Below, piece after piece: positions 42,646 through 51,866 of a DNA stretch of 64,000 bases. The position numbers and the translations under genes were made by a program. This stretch comes from JBJHBP01 sp050485645 (lineage in GTDB: Bacteria; Pseudomonadota; Gammaproteobacteria; Steroidobacterales; Rariloculaceae): positions 1-64,000 of the forward strand of contig JBJHBT010000006.1 in NCBI GenBank assembly GCA_050485645.1. Direction: 5' to 3'. Position 1 is the stretch's first letter, and each line of letters starts with the position of its first letter. Below the pieces are notes generated by a model. The model had not been told where the DNA came from. It ran no database searches and worked only from the letters and a program-made list of their open reading frames with translations.

Positions 42646-42890
42646 CTTGGGCCGGTGCACCCGGCGGACTCCGGCCAGCGTGTCGGGCAGGCCGGAGCGC
42701 ACGCATGGATGGTACGCCCCAATAGTCACGGCTGGAAATAGTAACGGCTGGACTGATGTCTGGACTAAGGGCTGGACGCCCTGCTGCGGCAAGCGGGCGG
42801 TAATAGCGCATTCCAGAACCGCATGGCGGTCATTTGTATTGGCGTCGCGGTGGGGCACAATGCGCCGCTTGCGATCTTCGGGGATTTGCA
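42646..42890. other. spacer with imperfect 16-bp direct repeat
   Basis: 245 bases between divergent tRNA-Leu and ccmA. AATAGTCACGGCTGGA (42721-42736) is followed at once by the same 16-mer with one change (42737-42752), then two weaker copies of the CTGGAC part. It should hold promoters for both genes, but I cannot pick a clear one. Confidence 0.6.
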
Positions 42891-43511
42891 TTGACCAACC
42901 CACAGGCTGTGCTCGCGGCTGAACGGCTCTCGCTGTGGCGAGGTGGCCAGTGCCTGTTCGAAGGCCTGGACTTTGAACTGTGCCAGGGCCAGCTGGCTCT
43001 GGTCACCGGTGCGAACGGCACCGGCAAGACCACCCTGTTGCGTGCCGTTGCCGGGCTGACACCGCCAAGCGGGGGAAGGCTGCTCTGGAATGGTATCGAC
43101 GTGCATCGACTGTCGCCGGAGGAGCGGGGCGATATCGCATTCCGCGGGCATCTGGATGGTTTGAAAAAGGACTTCACGGTGCTCGAGAATCTGAACGTCC
43201 ATGCAGCGCTGTGGGGCCGCAGCGGATCAGGGGCTGAGCTGCTGGCGCCGCTGAAGCTGGACAGCGCCGGCTCGCGGCGGGCGCGCTTTCTTTCCGCCGG
43301 CCAGCGGCGGCGTGTAGGGCTGGCGGCGCTGAGGCTCAGTGAGGCGAGGTTGTGGATTCTCGATGAGCCTTCCACCAGCCTCGATGCCCAGGGGCTGCTG
43401 CTGCTGCGCGAATGGATGGCTGGACATCTGAAGCAGGGCGGCATGGCGCTGGTGGCCACACACCAGTCCGACGAGCTGATCGGTATGGCTACGATCGCAA
43501 TCGACCTGTGA
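42891..43511 (+). CDS. ccmA: heme exporter ATPase CcmA
   Basis: 206 residues from TTG 42891, matching the usual CcmA length of about 205; GGGGAT lies just upstream. Walker A GANGTGKTTLL, signature LSAGQRRRVGLAAL and Walker B LWILDEPSTSLD are intact. It forms the CcmABCD complex that frees holo-CcmE for heme delivery in the periplasm. First gene of ccmABCDEFGHI. A longer in-frame reading from 42834 adds 19 residues unlike the family. Confidence 0.92.
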   Translation: MTNPQAVLAAERLSLWRGGQCLFEGLDFELCQGQLALVTGANGTGKTTLLRAVAGLTPPSGGRLLWNGIDVHRLSPEERGDIAFRGHLDGLKKDFTVLENLNVHAALWGRSGSGAELLAPLKLDSAGSRRARFLSAGQRRRVGLAALRLSEARLWILDEPSTSLDAQGLLLLREWMAGHLKQGGMALVATHQSDELIGMATIAIDL

Positions 43512-43541
43512 GGATGGCGGGACTGTGACCGACGGGCTGCA

Positions 43542-44207
43542 ATGAAGGCGTTTATCACTGTACTGTCACGTGATCTGCGGCTGTCCGCCCGCCGCTGGGG
43601 TGAGGTGGCACAGCCGTTGATCTTTTTCGTCATTGTAGCGGTGCTGTTTCGGCTCGCCCTGGCGCCGGAGGCATCCGGGGTCAGTACGATGGGCATCGGC
43701 GTACTGTGGGTTTCGACGCTGCTGGCCTCGCTGCTGGCCCTCGACGGGCTGTTCCGCGCCGACACGGAAGACGGCAGCATGGAGCAGCTGATCATGAGCC
43801 CCGTCCCGCTGGGGGTGTTGGTATCCGCCAAGATCTGTGCGCATTGGCTGGTGAGCAGCCTGCCGCTGATTGCGCTGGCCCCGTTCGTCGCGTTAGCGTT
43901 CGGCCTGCCGCCGGGCGCGATTCCGGTGCTGCTGCTTTCGCTGCTGCTGGCAACACCGGTGCTCAGCGTGTGGGTGGCGATCGGTGCGGCACTGACGGTG
44001 AGTCTGCGTGACAGCGGCTCGCTGATCGGCCTGCTGGTGCTGCCATTGACCAGCCCGCTGCTGATTTTCGGTGCGCGTGCGACGGACCTCGCCGCGGCGG
44101 GTGAGGCGTCGGCCGCGCCTTTGTATCTGCTCGCGGCACTGCTGGTGCTCGCTTTGTCGCTTGGCCCCCTGGCCGCCGCGGCCGCGCTCAGAGTAGGGCT
44201 GGAGTAA
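43542..44207 (+). CDS. ccmB: heme exporter membrane subunit CcmB
   Basis: 221 residues, six membrane helices. The CcmB pattern is clear: LSRDLRLSARRWGEVAQPLIFFVIV, GVLWVSTLLASLLALDGLFRAD with DGSMEQL, and LIGLLVLPLTSPLLIFGA. It is the membrane part of the CcmAB ATPase acting with CcmC and CcmD. It starts 30 bases after ccmA. Confidence 0.93.
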   Translation: MKAFITVLSRDLRLSARRWGEVAQPLIFFVIVAVLFRLALAPEASGVSTMGIGVLWVSTLLASLLALDGLFRADTEDGSMEQLIMSPVPLGVLVSAKICAHWLVSSLPLIALAPFVALAFGLPPGAIPVLLLSLLLATPVLSVWVAIGAALTVSLRDSGSLIGLLVLPLTSPLLIFGARATDLAAAGEASAAPLYLLAALLVLALSLGPLAAAAALRVGLE

Positions 44208-44218
44208 AGGAGTTGGGG

Positions 44219-44971
44219 ATGCGTCTGCCGCGCTGGTTTCATCGTTTCGGTTCACCGCCGTATGTGTTCGGGCTGGCGGAGCGCATACGCCCGTGGCTGG
44301 CGTGGTCCGCAGCGCTGCTGATTCCCGTTGCGGCGTTCAGCGGTCTGGTGCTGGCGCCGGCCGACTATCTGCAGGGCGAGGGGTTTCGCATCTTCTACGT
44401 GCACGTACCCAGCGTATATCTGGCGATGATGGCCTATGTGATCATGGCGACGGCCGCGGCGATCGGTTTCATCTGGCGGCTGAAAGTGTCGTTCGCCGTC
44501 GCCCGCAGCATCGCGCCCGTGGGGGCCTGGTTCACGGCGCTGGGGCTGGTGACCGGCGCGATCTGGGGCAAACCGATGTGGGGCACCTACTGGCAGTGGG
44601 GGGATGCACGGCTGGTGTCGTGGCTCGTGCTGCTGTTTCTTTACCTGGGTTATCTGGCGCTGCATGCGGCCTTCGACGATCGCGACAAGGCCGATCGTGC
44701 CAGCGCGATACTCGCGGTGGTCGGCGTCGTCAACATCCCCATCATTCACTTCTCCGTGGAATGGTGGACAACCCTGCATCAGGGGCCGACCATTGCCCGC
44801 ATCGGCTCGCCGGCCATCACGTTCGACATGCTGTGGCCGTTTCTGGTCATGCTGGTGGGCTTCAAGCTGCTGTTCTTCTGGCTGATGCTGACGAGGCTGC
44901 AGGCGGAGATCGTGGCGCGGGAGCAGGATGCACGCTGGCTCCGCGAGCAGGCCACAGGCGCGTTACAATGA
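44219..44971 (+). CDS. ccmC: heme-handling protein CcmC
   Basis: 250 residues from ATG 44219, with AGGAG six bases upstream; a TTG at 44213 is less likely. Six helices and the tryptophan-rich heme motif (WGTYWQWGDARLVSWLVL). The two flanking His are in FYVHVPSVYLAM and IIHFSVEWW. CcmC presents heme to CcmE in the periplasm. The stop overlaps ccmD by four bases. Confidence 0.93.
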   Translation: MRLPRWFHRFGSPPYVFGLAERIRPWLAWSAALLIPVAAFSGLVLAPADYLQGEGFRIFYVHVPSVYLAMMAYVIMATAAAIGFIWRLKVSFAVARSIAPVGAWFTALGLVTGAIWGKPMWGTYWQWGDARLVSWLVLLFLYLGYLALHAAFDDRDKADRASAILAVVGVVNIPIIHFSVEWWTTLHQGPTIARIGSPAITFDMLWPFLVMLVGFKLLFFWLMLTRLQAEIVAREQDARWLREQATGALQ

Positions 44972-45156
44972 ACGAGTTTCTGGCCATGGGCGGGTACGCG
45001 GGCTACGTTTGGACGGCCTACGGTATTACACTGTCGGTGCTGGTTTTCAATATCTGGGCGGCCCGGCGAATGCGCCGATCGGCATTGCGGCACGCCGCTT
45101 CCCTCAGCAGGGAAGAGACTCCAAGGTCCAGCCCCACAGTAAGGCGGGTGCAATGA
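44968..45156 (+). CDS. ccmD: small heme exporter subunit CcmD
   Basis: 62 residues, one membrane helix with the CcmD signature MGGYAGYVWTAYGIT, then a positively charged end. It helps release holo-CcmE from the CcmABC complex. ATGA overlaps join it to ccmC before and ccmE after. Confidence 0.9.
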   Translation: MNEFLAMGGYAGYVWTAYGITLSVLVFNIWAARRMRRSALRHAASLSREETPRSSPTVRRVQ

Positions 45157-45590
45157 CACCTACAAGACGACGACGACTGCTGCTGATTGCGCTGGTACTG
45201 GTGGGGGTGGTGACATCCACCGCACTGGCGCTGCGCGCTTTCCAGGAAAACCTGCTGTTCTTCTTCAGCCCCTCGCAGATCATGGCCGGCGAAGCGCCGC
45301 TGGAACGGGGCTTTCGACTTGGCGGCGTGGTGCAGGAAGGCAGTATCCAGCGCGAGCCCGGCAGCATGACTGTCAATTTCGTTGTCACCGACTTCGCGCA
45401 TTCCGTTCCGGTCACCTATACCGGCGTACTTCCCGACCTGTTCCTCGAGAATCAGGGCGTCGTCGCGCGAGGACGGCTCGACGGCTCAGGCGGATTCGTC
45501 GCCGAGGAAGTACTTGCCCGCCACGATGAGAACTACATGCCTGTCGAGGTTGCCGAGGCGCTGGAACGCGCGCGCGGCGAACAGCCGTGA
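45153..45590 (+). CDS. ccmE: heme chaperone CcmE
   Basis: 145 residues from ATG 45153. One N-terminal membrane helix precedes the OB-fold periplasmic domain (FRLGGVVQEGS, VNFVVTDF). The heme-binding His is in LARHDENYMP near residue 125. It carries covalently bound heme from CcmC to CcmF. ATGA overlap with ccmD fixes the start. Confidence 0.94.
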   Translation: MTPTRRRRLLLIALVLVGVVTSTALALRAFQENLLFFFSPSQIMAGEAPLERGFRLGGVVQEGSIQREPGSMTVNFVVTDFAHSVPVTYTGVLPDLFLENQGVVARGRLDGSGGFVAEEVLARHDENYMPVEVAEALERARGEQP

Positions 45591-47587
45591 TACCGGAGCT
45601 GGGTCAGTTTGCGCTGCTTCTGGCACTGTCGCTGTGCCTGATTCAGGCGGTGCTGCCGCTGGCGGGCGCCGCCTTGGGGCGGCCGGCGTGGATGGCGATG
45701 GCGCGGCCGGCGGCAGCCGGGCAGTTCGTGTTCGTCGGCATCGCTTACCTGGCGCTCACGCAGGCATTTCTGAACAACGACTTCAGCGTGCTGTACGTCG
45801 CCATGCACTCCAATACTGCACTGCCGACCGCCTACAAGGTTGCCGGCGTATGGGGTGGCCATGAAGGCTCGCTGCTGCTGTGGAGCCTGATGCTGGCGTT
45901 GTGGACGCTGCTGGTGGCCTGGCGAAGTCAGTCGCAGCCGGCGGAGTTCACTAGCCGCGTACTCGGTGTCCTGGGCATCGTCAGCGCCGGCGTGCTCGCG
46001 TTCACGCTGTTTACCTCCAACCCTTTCGATCGTCTGATCCCTCCTGCCTGGGACGGCAATGACCTGAATCCGCTGCTGCAGGATCCGGCCATGGTCATAC
46101 ATCCGCCGATGCTGTTCATGGGCTATGTGGGTCTGTCGGTGCCGTTCGCGTTCGCGGTGGCCGCGCTGCTCAGCGGACGACTGACACGCGAATGGGCGAA
46201 GTGGACCCGACCGTGGACGATCGCCGCCTGGGCGTTCCTGACCCTGGGCATTTCACTGGGAAGCTGGTGGGCCTACTACGAGCTGGGCTGGGGTGGCTGG
46301 TGGTTCTGGGATCCGGTGGAAAACGCGTCGTTCATGCCCTGGCTGATAGCGACGGCCCTGATACATTCGCTGGCTGTCACGGAACGTCGTGGCATCTTCA
46401 AGAGCTGGACCATACTGCTGGCCATCGCCGCTTTTTCTCTGAGTCTGCTGGGAACGTTTCTCGTGCGTTCAGGGGTGCTGATATCGGTGCATGCCTTTGC
46501 CACCGACCCGGCGCGCGGACTCTTCATCCTGCTGCTGATGGGTGTCATCTGCGGCGGGGCGCTGCTGCTGTACGCACTGCGCGCGCCGCAGATGAAGGCC
46601 GACGGTGGTTTTCAGCTGATGTCCCGCGAAGCCTTCCTGCTCGCCAACAATATCCTGCTCGTGGTGGCCACACTGGCCGTGCTGGTCGGCACCCTGTATC
46701 CACTGTTTCTCGATGCGCTGGGGCTGGGCCGGATTTCGGTCGGTCCGCCTTTCTTCGACTTCACTTTCCTGATCCCGATCCTGCCGCTGCTCGTCCTGGT
46801 CGGGCTGGGCATGCATACGACGTGGAAAACCATGCGAGCCGATCAGCTCGGACGGCGCGTGATGTGGCCGGCAGCAATCTCCCTTGTGCTCGGCTTCACG
46901 CTGCCCTGGTTGATCTGGGGAGGCACATCGGTGCTGACACTGGTTGCCGTCAGTATCGGCATCTGGGTGTGTCTGACGTCCCTGTACGACCCGGTCATGC
47001 GATGGTGGCGGAAGGATGCCTCGATGCCGCTGACCCGCGGTCACTGGGGCATGTGCGTTGCGCATTTCGGCGTCGGGCTGTTCGTGCTCGGCGCAACCGT
47101 CGTGTCAGCGTATGACATCGAGATGGACATCGGCGCCGCGCCCGGCGACCGCATGGAAGTGGGGGGATACGAGTTCATCTTCCGCGGGACGCGCGATGTG
47201 GCGGGGCCCAACTTCGATGCCATCGAAGGCGAGTTCGAGCTGCGCCGGGACGGACGTCTGCTGACGCTGCTGACGCCTCAGAAGCGCGTGTATCACGTCC
47301 AGACCAATCCGATGACGCAGGCATCGATTCATCCGCGGCTGGATCGCGACGTATTCATTGCAATGGGCGAACCGCTCGGCGCCGGGGCGTGGAGTCTGCG
47401 CATCCAGGTAAAACCGATGGTGCGGTTCATATGGCTTGGCACACTGGTGATGGCTTTAGGCGGCCTGCTGGCATTGACCGATCGCCGCTACCGGGTAGCG
47501 GTTCGCAGGCAGGCCGCTGTATCGGAGCGACCGGAAACCTCTGCCTCCGTTTCGGCAGAGATGAAACCAGCGGCCGGAGGTGGCTGA
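45587..47587 (+). CDS. ccmF: cytochrome c heme lyase subunit CcmF
   Basis: 666 residues from GTG 45587 (GTGA overlap with ccmE). About 15 helices. Conserved motifs VWGGHEGSLLLW and the WWD heme-handling domain GWGGWWFWDPVENASFMPWL are intact, followed by a periplasmic loop and last helix. It works with CcmH and CcmI to attach heme to CxxCH in apocytochromes. Confidence 0.94.
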   Translation: MIPELGQFALLLALSLCLIQAVLPLAGAALGRPAWMAMARPAAAGQFVFVGIAYLALTQAFLNNDFSVLYVAMHSNTALPTAYKVAGVWGGHEGSLLLWSLMLALWTLLVAWRSQSQPAEFTSRVLGVLGIVSAGVLAFTLFTSNPFDRLIPPAWDGNDLNPLLQDPAMVIHPPMLFMGYVGLSVPFAFAVAALLSGRLTREWAKWTRPWTIAAWAFLTLGISLGSWWAYYELGWGGWWFWDPVENASFMPWLIATALIHSLAVTERRGIFKSWTILLAIAAFSLSLLGTFLVRSGVLISVHAFATDPARGLFILLLMGVICGGALLLYALRAPQMKADGGFQLMSREAFLLANNILLVVATLAVLVGTLYPLFLDALGLGRISVGPPFFDFTFLIPILPLLVLVGLGMHTTWKTMRADQLGRRVMWPAAISLVLGFTLPWLIWGGTSVLTLVAVSIGIWVCLTSLYDPVMRWWRKDASMPLTRGHWGMCVAHFGVGLFVLGATVVSAYDIEMDIGAAPGDRMEVGGYEFIFRGTRDVAGPNFDAIEGEFELRRDGRLLTLLTPQKRVYHVQTNPMTQASIHPRLDRDVFIAMGEPLGAGAWSLRIQVKPMVRFIWLGTLVMALGGLLALTDRRYRVAVRRQAAVSERPETSASVSAEMKPAAGGG

Positions 47588-47589
47588 CG

Positions 47590-48156
47590 ATGTGGCGATA
47601 TCTTGTTCCGCTCGCAGTGCTTGCAGTGCTGATCGCTTTTTTCGCTCGTGGCCTGACACTCAACCCGGGCTACGTGCCTTCGCCACTGATCGGCAAGCCC
47701 GCGCCGGAATTCACGCTGCCGCGACTGAAGGATCCGCAGGCCACGCTGAGCACTGCCGACATGCGTGGCGGCGTGGCGCTGTTCAATGTCTGGGCAACCT
47801 GGTGCGTGGGTTGTCGCCAGGAACACGGATTTCTTGTCGATGTCGCCCGCAGCAGCGGCATTCCGGTTTACGGCCTGAACTGGAAGGACGATCGCGCCGA
47901 GGCATTGCGCTGGTTGCAGGACCTCGGTGACCCTTATGTGGCATCGGGGTTCGACGAAGTCGGACAGGTCGCGATCGACTGGGGTGTCTATGGTGCACCT
48001 GAAACCTTTCTGCTCGACGCCGATGGCACCGTGCTCTACAAGCACATTGCCCCGTTGACCCGGGAGGTCTGGAACAGCGAGTTCGTGCCACGTATTGAGC
48101 GGGCCTGTGGCAGCTATCCCTGCAACCGCATTGCGACCAGCGGGGTGGCGCGCTGA
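47590..48156 (+). CDS. ccmG: thiol:disulfide protein CcmG/DsbE
   Basis: 188 residues. One membrane anchor and a thioredoxin domain with active site WCVGC (FNVWATWCVGCRQEHG), then cis-Pro in YGAPETFLLD. It keeps the CxxCH Cys of apocytochrome c reduced for heme ligation. It starts two bases after the ccmF stop. The last residues contain an extra Cys pair (ACGSYPC). Confidence 0.92.
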   Translation: MWRYLVPLAVLAVLIAFFARGLTLNPGYVPSPLIGKPAPEFTLPRLKDPQATLSTADMRGGVALFNVWATWCVGCRQEHGFLVDVARSSGIPVYGLNWKDDRAEALRWLQDLGDPYVASGFDEVGQVAIDWGVYGAPETFLLDADGTVLYKHIAPLTREVWNSEFVPRIERACGSYPCNRIATSGVAR

Positions 48157-48635
48157 TGAAAGCCCTGACTTCCATCGTCACGCTGTGCCTGATGCTGGCG
48201 ATGCCGGCGGTATTCGCGATTGATGCCGATGAGGCGTTCGACGATCCGGCCATGAGCCAGCGCTACCGTGCGCTGATTCGCGAAGTGCGATGTCTGGTCT
48301 GTCAGAACGAGTCCATCGCCGATTCCAACGCGCCACTGGCTGCGGATCTACGACGCGAAATCCGCAACCTGATGGAGGAGGGCGCCACGGATCGCGAGAT
48401 TGCGGATTTCCTGGTAGCCCGCTACGGCAACTTCGTGCTTTTCAGGCCGCCATTGCAGCCCAATACCTGGCTGCTGTGGGGCGCGCCGTTTCTGCTGCTG
48501 ATCATCGGCGGCATCGTGTTTGTGCGTATCGTCCGTACGCGCGCGGGTCAAAGCCTGACGGATGAGCCGTTCGATGGCGAGGGCGACATCGATGATGTGG
48601 ACGCGGACGGCCGGCCTCGGGCAGAGCATCGATGA
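48156..48635 (+). CDS. ccmH: cytochrome c maturation protein CcmH
   Basis: 159 residues. A signal peptide is followed by the redox motif RCLVCQNESIADSNAP, a three-helix domain (DREIADFLVARYGNFVLFRPP), a membrane helix WGAPFLLLIIGGIVFV, and a short acidic tail. CcmH reduces or presents apocytochrome to CcmF. Its ATG shares a base with the ccmG stop. Confidence 0.93.
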   Translation: MKALTSIVTLCLMLAMPAVFAIDADEAFDDPAMSQRYRALIREVRCLVCQNESIADSNAPLAADLRREIRNLMEEGATDREIADFLVARYGNFVLFRPPLQPNTWLLWGAPFLLLIIGGIVFVRIVRTRAGQSLTDEPFDGEGDIDDVDADGRPRAEHR

Positions 48636-49669
48636 CATCGGCAGCATTCTGGGTGCTGGCTGCGTTGCTGGCAGCGGTTGCGCTGGCCATCCTGCTGGTG
48701 CCGCTTTGGCGTGCGAAACGTGGCAGGGGCCAATGGTCGACCGAAGCCTTCGTGGCGAGCATCGCCATCGTACCGCTGACGGTCGGACTCTATTTTACCG
48801 TCACCACCTGGGAGCCTGATGCGGCGCTGGATGTGCGCGACGGGCCTGCGGCGATGGTCGCGCAGCTGGCGCAGCGGCTGCAGGCCAATCCGGACGACGT
48901 ACACGGCTGGCAGCTGCTTGGCCGCAGCTACCACTCGCTTGGTCAGTATCAGGCCGCCCGCCAGGCGTTCCGCGAGGCGTGGGAACGAACCCCCGAGCCC
49001 GACAATGAGCTGAAGCTCTACTACGGCGAGACACTGGTACTGACCGATCGCGACACGCTGCAGGGGCAGGCCGGGCTGCTGTTCGAAGAAGTGCTGGCGG
49101 TGGAACCCAACAATCCGACGGCGCTGTGGTGGGGCGGGCTGGCCGCGGTGGAAACCGGGCGACCCGATCTTGCGCGCGAGCGCTGGATGCGCCTGCTCGC
49201 CTTCAACCCGCCCGACGATGTGGTGCAGCAGCTTCAGGCCCTGCTGGCGGTATTGCCAGGGGGCGGTCAGCCATCGCAGTTGGCCCAGGGAGACGCCGTG
49301 CCTGATGCCGGGGATTCCGCCGGTGCTGCCCGTATTCGGGTGAGGGTCGATGTCGGGGAAGACGTACCGCTCAGCGATTTCAGCACCAGTGGCGCGTTGT
49401 TCGTGTTTGTGCGGATTCCCGGCGAGCGTCCACCGCTGGCGGCGATACGCCGTCCGCTCGCCGACCTGCCCGGTGAATTCGCGCTCAGCGATTCCGACAC
49501 GATGCTGCCGGGCCGTTCACTGGCGGACTTCGATGAACTGACGCTCGTGGCCCGGCTGTCGGCATCCGGCGATGCCACGGAACGGGCAGGGGACTACTAC
49601 GGCCAGGCATCGTTCAGTCGCGGCGACGATGACGTCGTTCGCGTCACCATCGATCGCAGGGTCGAATAG
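48632..49669 (+). CDS. ccmI: apocytochrome chaperone CcmI
   Basis: 345 residues. Two N-terminal helices flank a short loop (FWVLAALLAAVALAILLVPLW and VASIAIVPLTVGLYFTV), then a TPR region (AQRLQANPDDVHGWQLLGRSYHSLGQYQAARQAF) and a C-terminal beta domain (GALFVFVRIPGE, ADFDELTLVARLSASGDA). It holds the apocytochrome tail for CcmFH. ATGA overlap with ccmH; last gene of the ccm operon. The stop lies inside a 10-bp tandem duplication. Confidence 0.92.
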   Translation: MTSAAFWVLAALLAAVALAILLVPLWRAKRGRGQWSTEAFVASIAIVPLTVGLYFTVTTWEPDAALDVRDGPAAMVAQLAQRLQANPDDVHGWQLLGRSYHSLGQYQAARQAFREAWERTPEPDNELKLYYGETLVLTDRDTLQGQAGLLFEEVLAVEPNNPTALWWGGLAAVETGRPDLARERWMRLLAFNPPDDVVQQLQALLAVLPGGGQPSQLAQGDAVPDAGDSAGAARIRVRVDVGEDVPLSDFSTSGALFVFVRIPGERPPLAAIRRPLADLPGEFALSDSDTMLPGRSLADFDELTLVARLSASGDATERAGDYYGQASFSRGDDDVVRVTIDRRVE

Positions 49670-49682
49670 CCGCGAATAGCCG
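49663..49682 (+). repeat. 10-bp tandem duplication across the ccmI stop
   Basis: CGAATAGCCG occurs twice directly (49663-49672, 49673-49682). The first copy carries the ccmI stop TAG (49667-49669). As with the copy at 18870, a short duplication arose exactly over a stop codon. Confidence 0.85.
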
Positions 49683-49740
49683 CAGATACGCCCTGCCTGA
49701 GCCGCTGCCACGTGGCCCATGCGTTTCGCCCGCGCGGGTT

Positions 49741-51654
49741 TCACTCGCGCACGGTCAGTTCGGCGGACTGCGTTTCCAGCTCCGCCCAACGCTCGACCGC
49801 TCGATCCAACGCCTGCTCAAGCCTGGCTAGTCGTTCCAGCTCGGCCTCGATGTCGGTACGCTCCTGCTGATAGAACCAGGGTTCGCTGACCGTTGCCCTC
49901 AGCTGCGCAACGTCCTTTTCAAGAGTCTCTATCTGATCAGGCAGCTGATCGAGCTCGCGCTGCAACTTGTAGGACAGTTTGCGAGGTTGCTGCCTGTCGC
50001 GTGCCGGCGGCGGTGACCGGTCTTTCGACGCCGTGGCTTCGCGGTCGGGGTTCTCCAGCTCATGATGACGCCTGGCCCAGTCGCTGTAACCGCCCTCATA
50101 GCGGCGAACGACGCCATCGCCCTCGAACACGAGCACACTGGTCACCACGGCATCGAGAAAGTAGCGGTCGTGACTGACAACAAGCAGCGTCCCGTCGTAT
50201 TCGACCAATCGCGATTCGAGCGCTTCCAGCGTTTCCACATCGAGATCGTTGGTGGGCTCGTCCAGGACCAGCAGGTTTGCCGCCCGGGTGAACAGCTTAG
50301 CGAGAATGACCCGGTTGCGCTCGCCGCCCGACAGCGCCGAAATGCGGGTCATTGCCCGTTTCGCGCTGAACAGGAAGTCGGTGAGATAGCCGACCACGTG
50401 CTTCCTGCCCCCATTAATGCTGATGTAGTCACGACCCTCGCCAACGATATCGGCAACGGTTTTCGTATCGTCGAGTTCGCGCCGCAGCTGATCGAAATAC
50501 GCGATCTCCAGATTCGTGCCCAGCTTTACGCTGCCCTGGTCCGGTGTCAGCGCGCCGAGAAGGATCTGCAGCAGCGTGCTCTTGCCAACGCCGTTGTTGC
50601 CGATGATGCCGATGCGTTCACCGCGCATCACACGCAGCGAAAAGCCATCCAGCAGCAGCTTGCCGTCGTAGCCGTGGGAGACATTTCTCACCTCCAGAAC
50701 CTTGCGACCCGTCAGTTCCGCAGACTGATTGATGTGCACCTTCGGGTCACGCGGACGGGGAATTCTCGCCGCACGCTCTTCACGCATGCTTTCCAGCGCG
50801 CGTACCCGGCCTTCGTTGCGCGTGCCACGGGCCTTGATGCCCTGGCGAATCCAGGCCTCTTCCTCGGCAAGCTTTCGATCGAACAGCTGGTTCTGTCGCG
50901 CTTCAGCGTGATCGGCTTCGGCCTTGCGACGCAGGTAGTCACGATAGGCGCCTGGCCAGCTGCGTATCGTGCCTCGATCGATGTCGACAATACGCGTGGC
51001 AATGCCTTCCACGAAGCTGCGATCATGGGTGACGAACAGTACGGCACCGGGGAAGCGGCGAATCTCGTTCTCGAGCCACTCTATGGTTGAAATGTCCAGA
51101 TGGTTGGTGGGCTCATCCAGAAGCAGCAGATCCGGGTTGCCAACCATGGCTTCGGCCAGGGCCACACGGCGACGCCAGCCACCTGACAACTGATCCATGC
51201 GCATGTCCGCAGGCAGCTGCAGCTGGGTGATCATTCGATCCACCTGAGCGTTCACCGACCATCCGCCGCCAGCTTCGATCCGCCGCTCCAGTTCCTCAAG
51301 TTCCTTCAGGGTGCCGCGCTGTCTGGGCTGAGTTTCCGCGCATGTCTGATAGTGTTCGATCAGTCGAATCTGCGCGGTCATACCGCGCGCAACGATGTCG
51401 CGAACCCTGTCGGCGCTGCCTTCTGCCAGCTGCTGATTCAGGACGCTGATCCGCAGGCCACCGCGATACGTCACCGTACCCTCGTCGGGTTCCTGTACGC
51501 CGGTAATCAACTTCAGTGTTGTGGACTTGCCCGCGCCATTGCGTCCGATCAGACAGATTTTTTCGCCTTCGTCGATCGCGAACTCGGCGTGTATCAGTAC
51601 ACGTTGATCGCCGAACGAGATGGACAGGTCTTCGAATCGAACCAGGGCGCTCAT
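49741..51654 (-). CDS. uup: ABC-F ATPase Uup
   Basis: 637 residues. Two ABC domains: Walker A GRNGAGKSTTLK with signature LSGGWRRRVALAEA and LLLLDEPTNHLD, then GNNGVGKSTLLQ with LSGGERNRVILAKL and LLVLDEPTNDLD. The linker between them is of the P-site tRNA interaction type, and a coiled-coil C-terminal domain (about 560-637) follows as in Uup. ABC-F proteins act on the ribosome; Uup also affects transposon excision and DNA branch structures. Soluble. Single gene converging on ccm. Confidence 0.9.
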   Translation of the reverse strand: MSALVRFEDLSISFGDQRVLIHAEFAIDEGEKICLIGRNGAGKSTTLKLITGVQEPDEGTVTYRGGLRISVLNQQLAEGSADRVRDIVARGMTAQIRLIEHYQTCAETQPRQRGTLKELEELERRIEAGGGWSVNAQVDRMITQLQLPADMRMDQLSGGWRRRVALAEAMVGNPDLLLLDEPTNHLDISTIEWLENEIRRFPGAVLFVTHDRSFVEGIATRIVDIDRGTIRSWPGAYRDYLRRKAEADHAEARQNQLFDRKLAEEEAWIRQGIKARGTRNEGRVRALESMREERAARIPRPRDPKVHINQSAELTGRKVLEVRNVSHGYDGKLLLDGFSLRVMRGERIGIIGNNGVGKSTLLQILLGALTPDQGSVKLGTNLEIAYFDQLRRELDDTKTVADIVGEGRDYISINGGRKHVVGYLTDFLFSAKRAMTRISALSGGERNRVILAKLFTRAANLLVLDEPTNDLDVETLEALESRLVEYDGTLLVVSHDRYFLDAVVTSVLVFEGDGVVRRYEGGYSDWARRHHELENPDREATASKDRSPPPARDRQQPRKLSYKLQRELDQLPDQIETLEKDVAQLRATVSEPWFYQQERTDIEAELERLARLEQALDRAVERWAELETQSAELTVRE

Positions 51655-51745
51655 AAACGGTGCTCAGCGTGTCTCATATAGGTGAATGCACAGGGTTTTA
51701 AGGAATAATCGGGACTATCTTCATGCGGGGATGTTTGTTGGAAAT

Positions 51746-51774
51746 TTGAGTGAATGGGGCAATCTTGCTAGGAT
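51746..51774 (+). promoter_or_regulatory. candidate promoter of the betaine operon
   Basis: TTGAGT (51746-51751) and TAGGAT (51769-51774) are 17 bases apart, each matching consensus at four of six positions. The leader to the start would be about 85 bases. The 51655-51866 spacer is AT-rich against its surroundings. Confidence 0.35.
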
Positions 51775-51866
51775 TCTCTGCTGGCCACACCTTGGCCGAA
51801 CTCCAACGGTTCCATACAAGCAAGGAATACGCTATCTCCATTCACAAAAATAGGGAGGTGCCACCC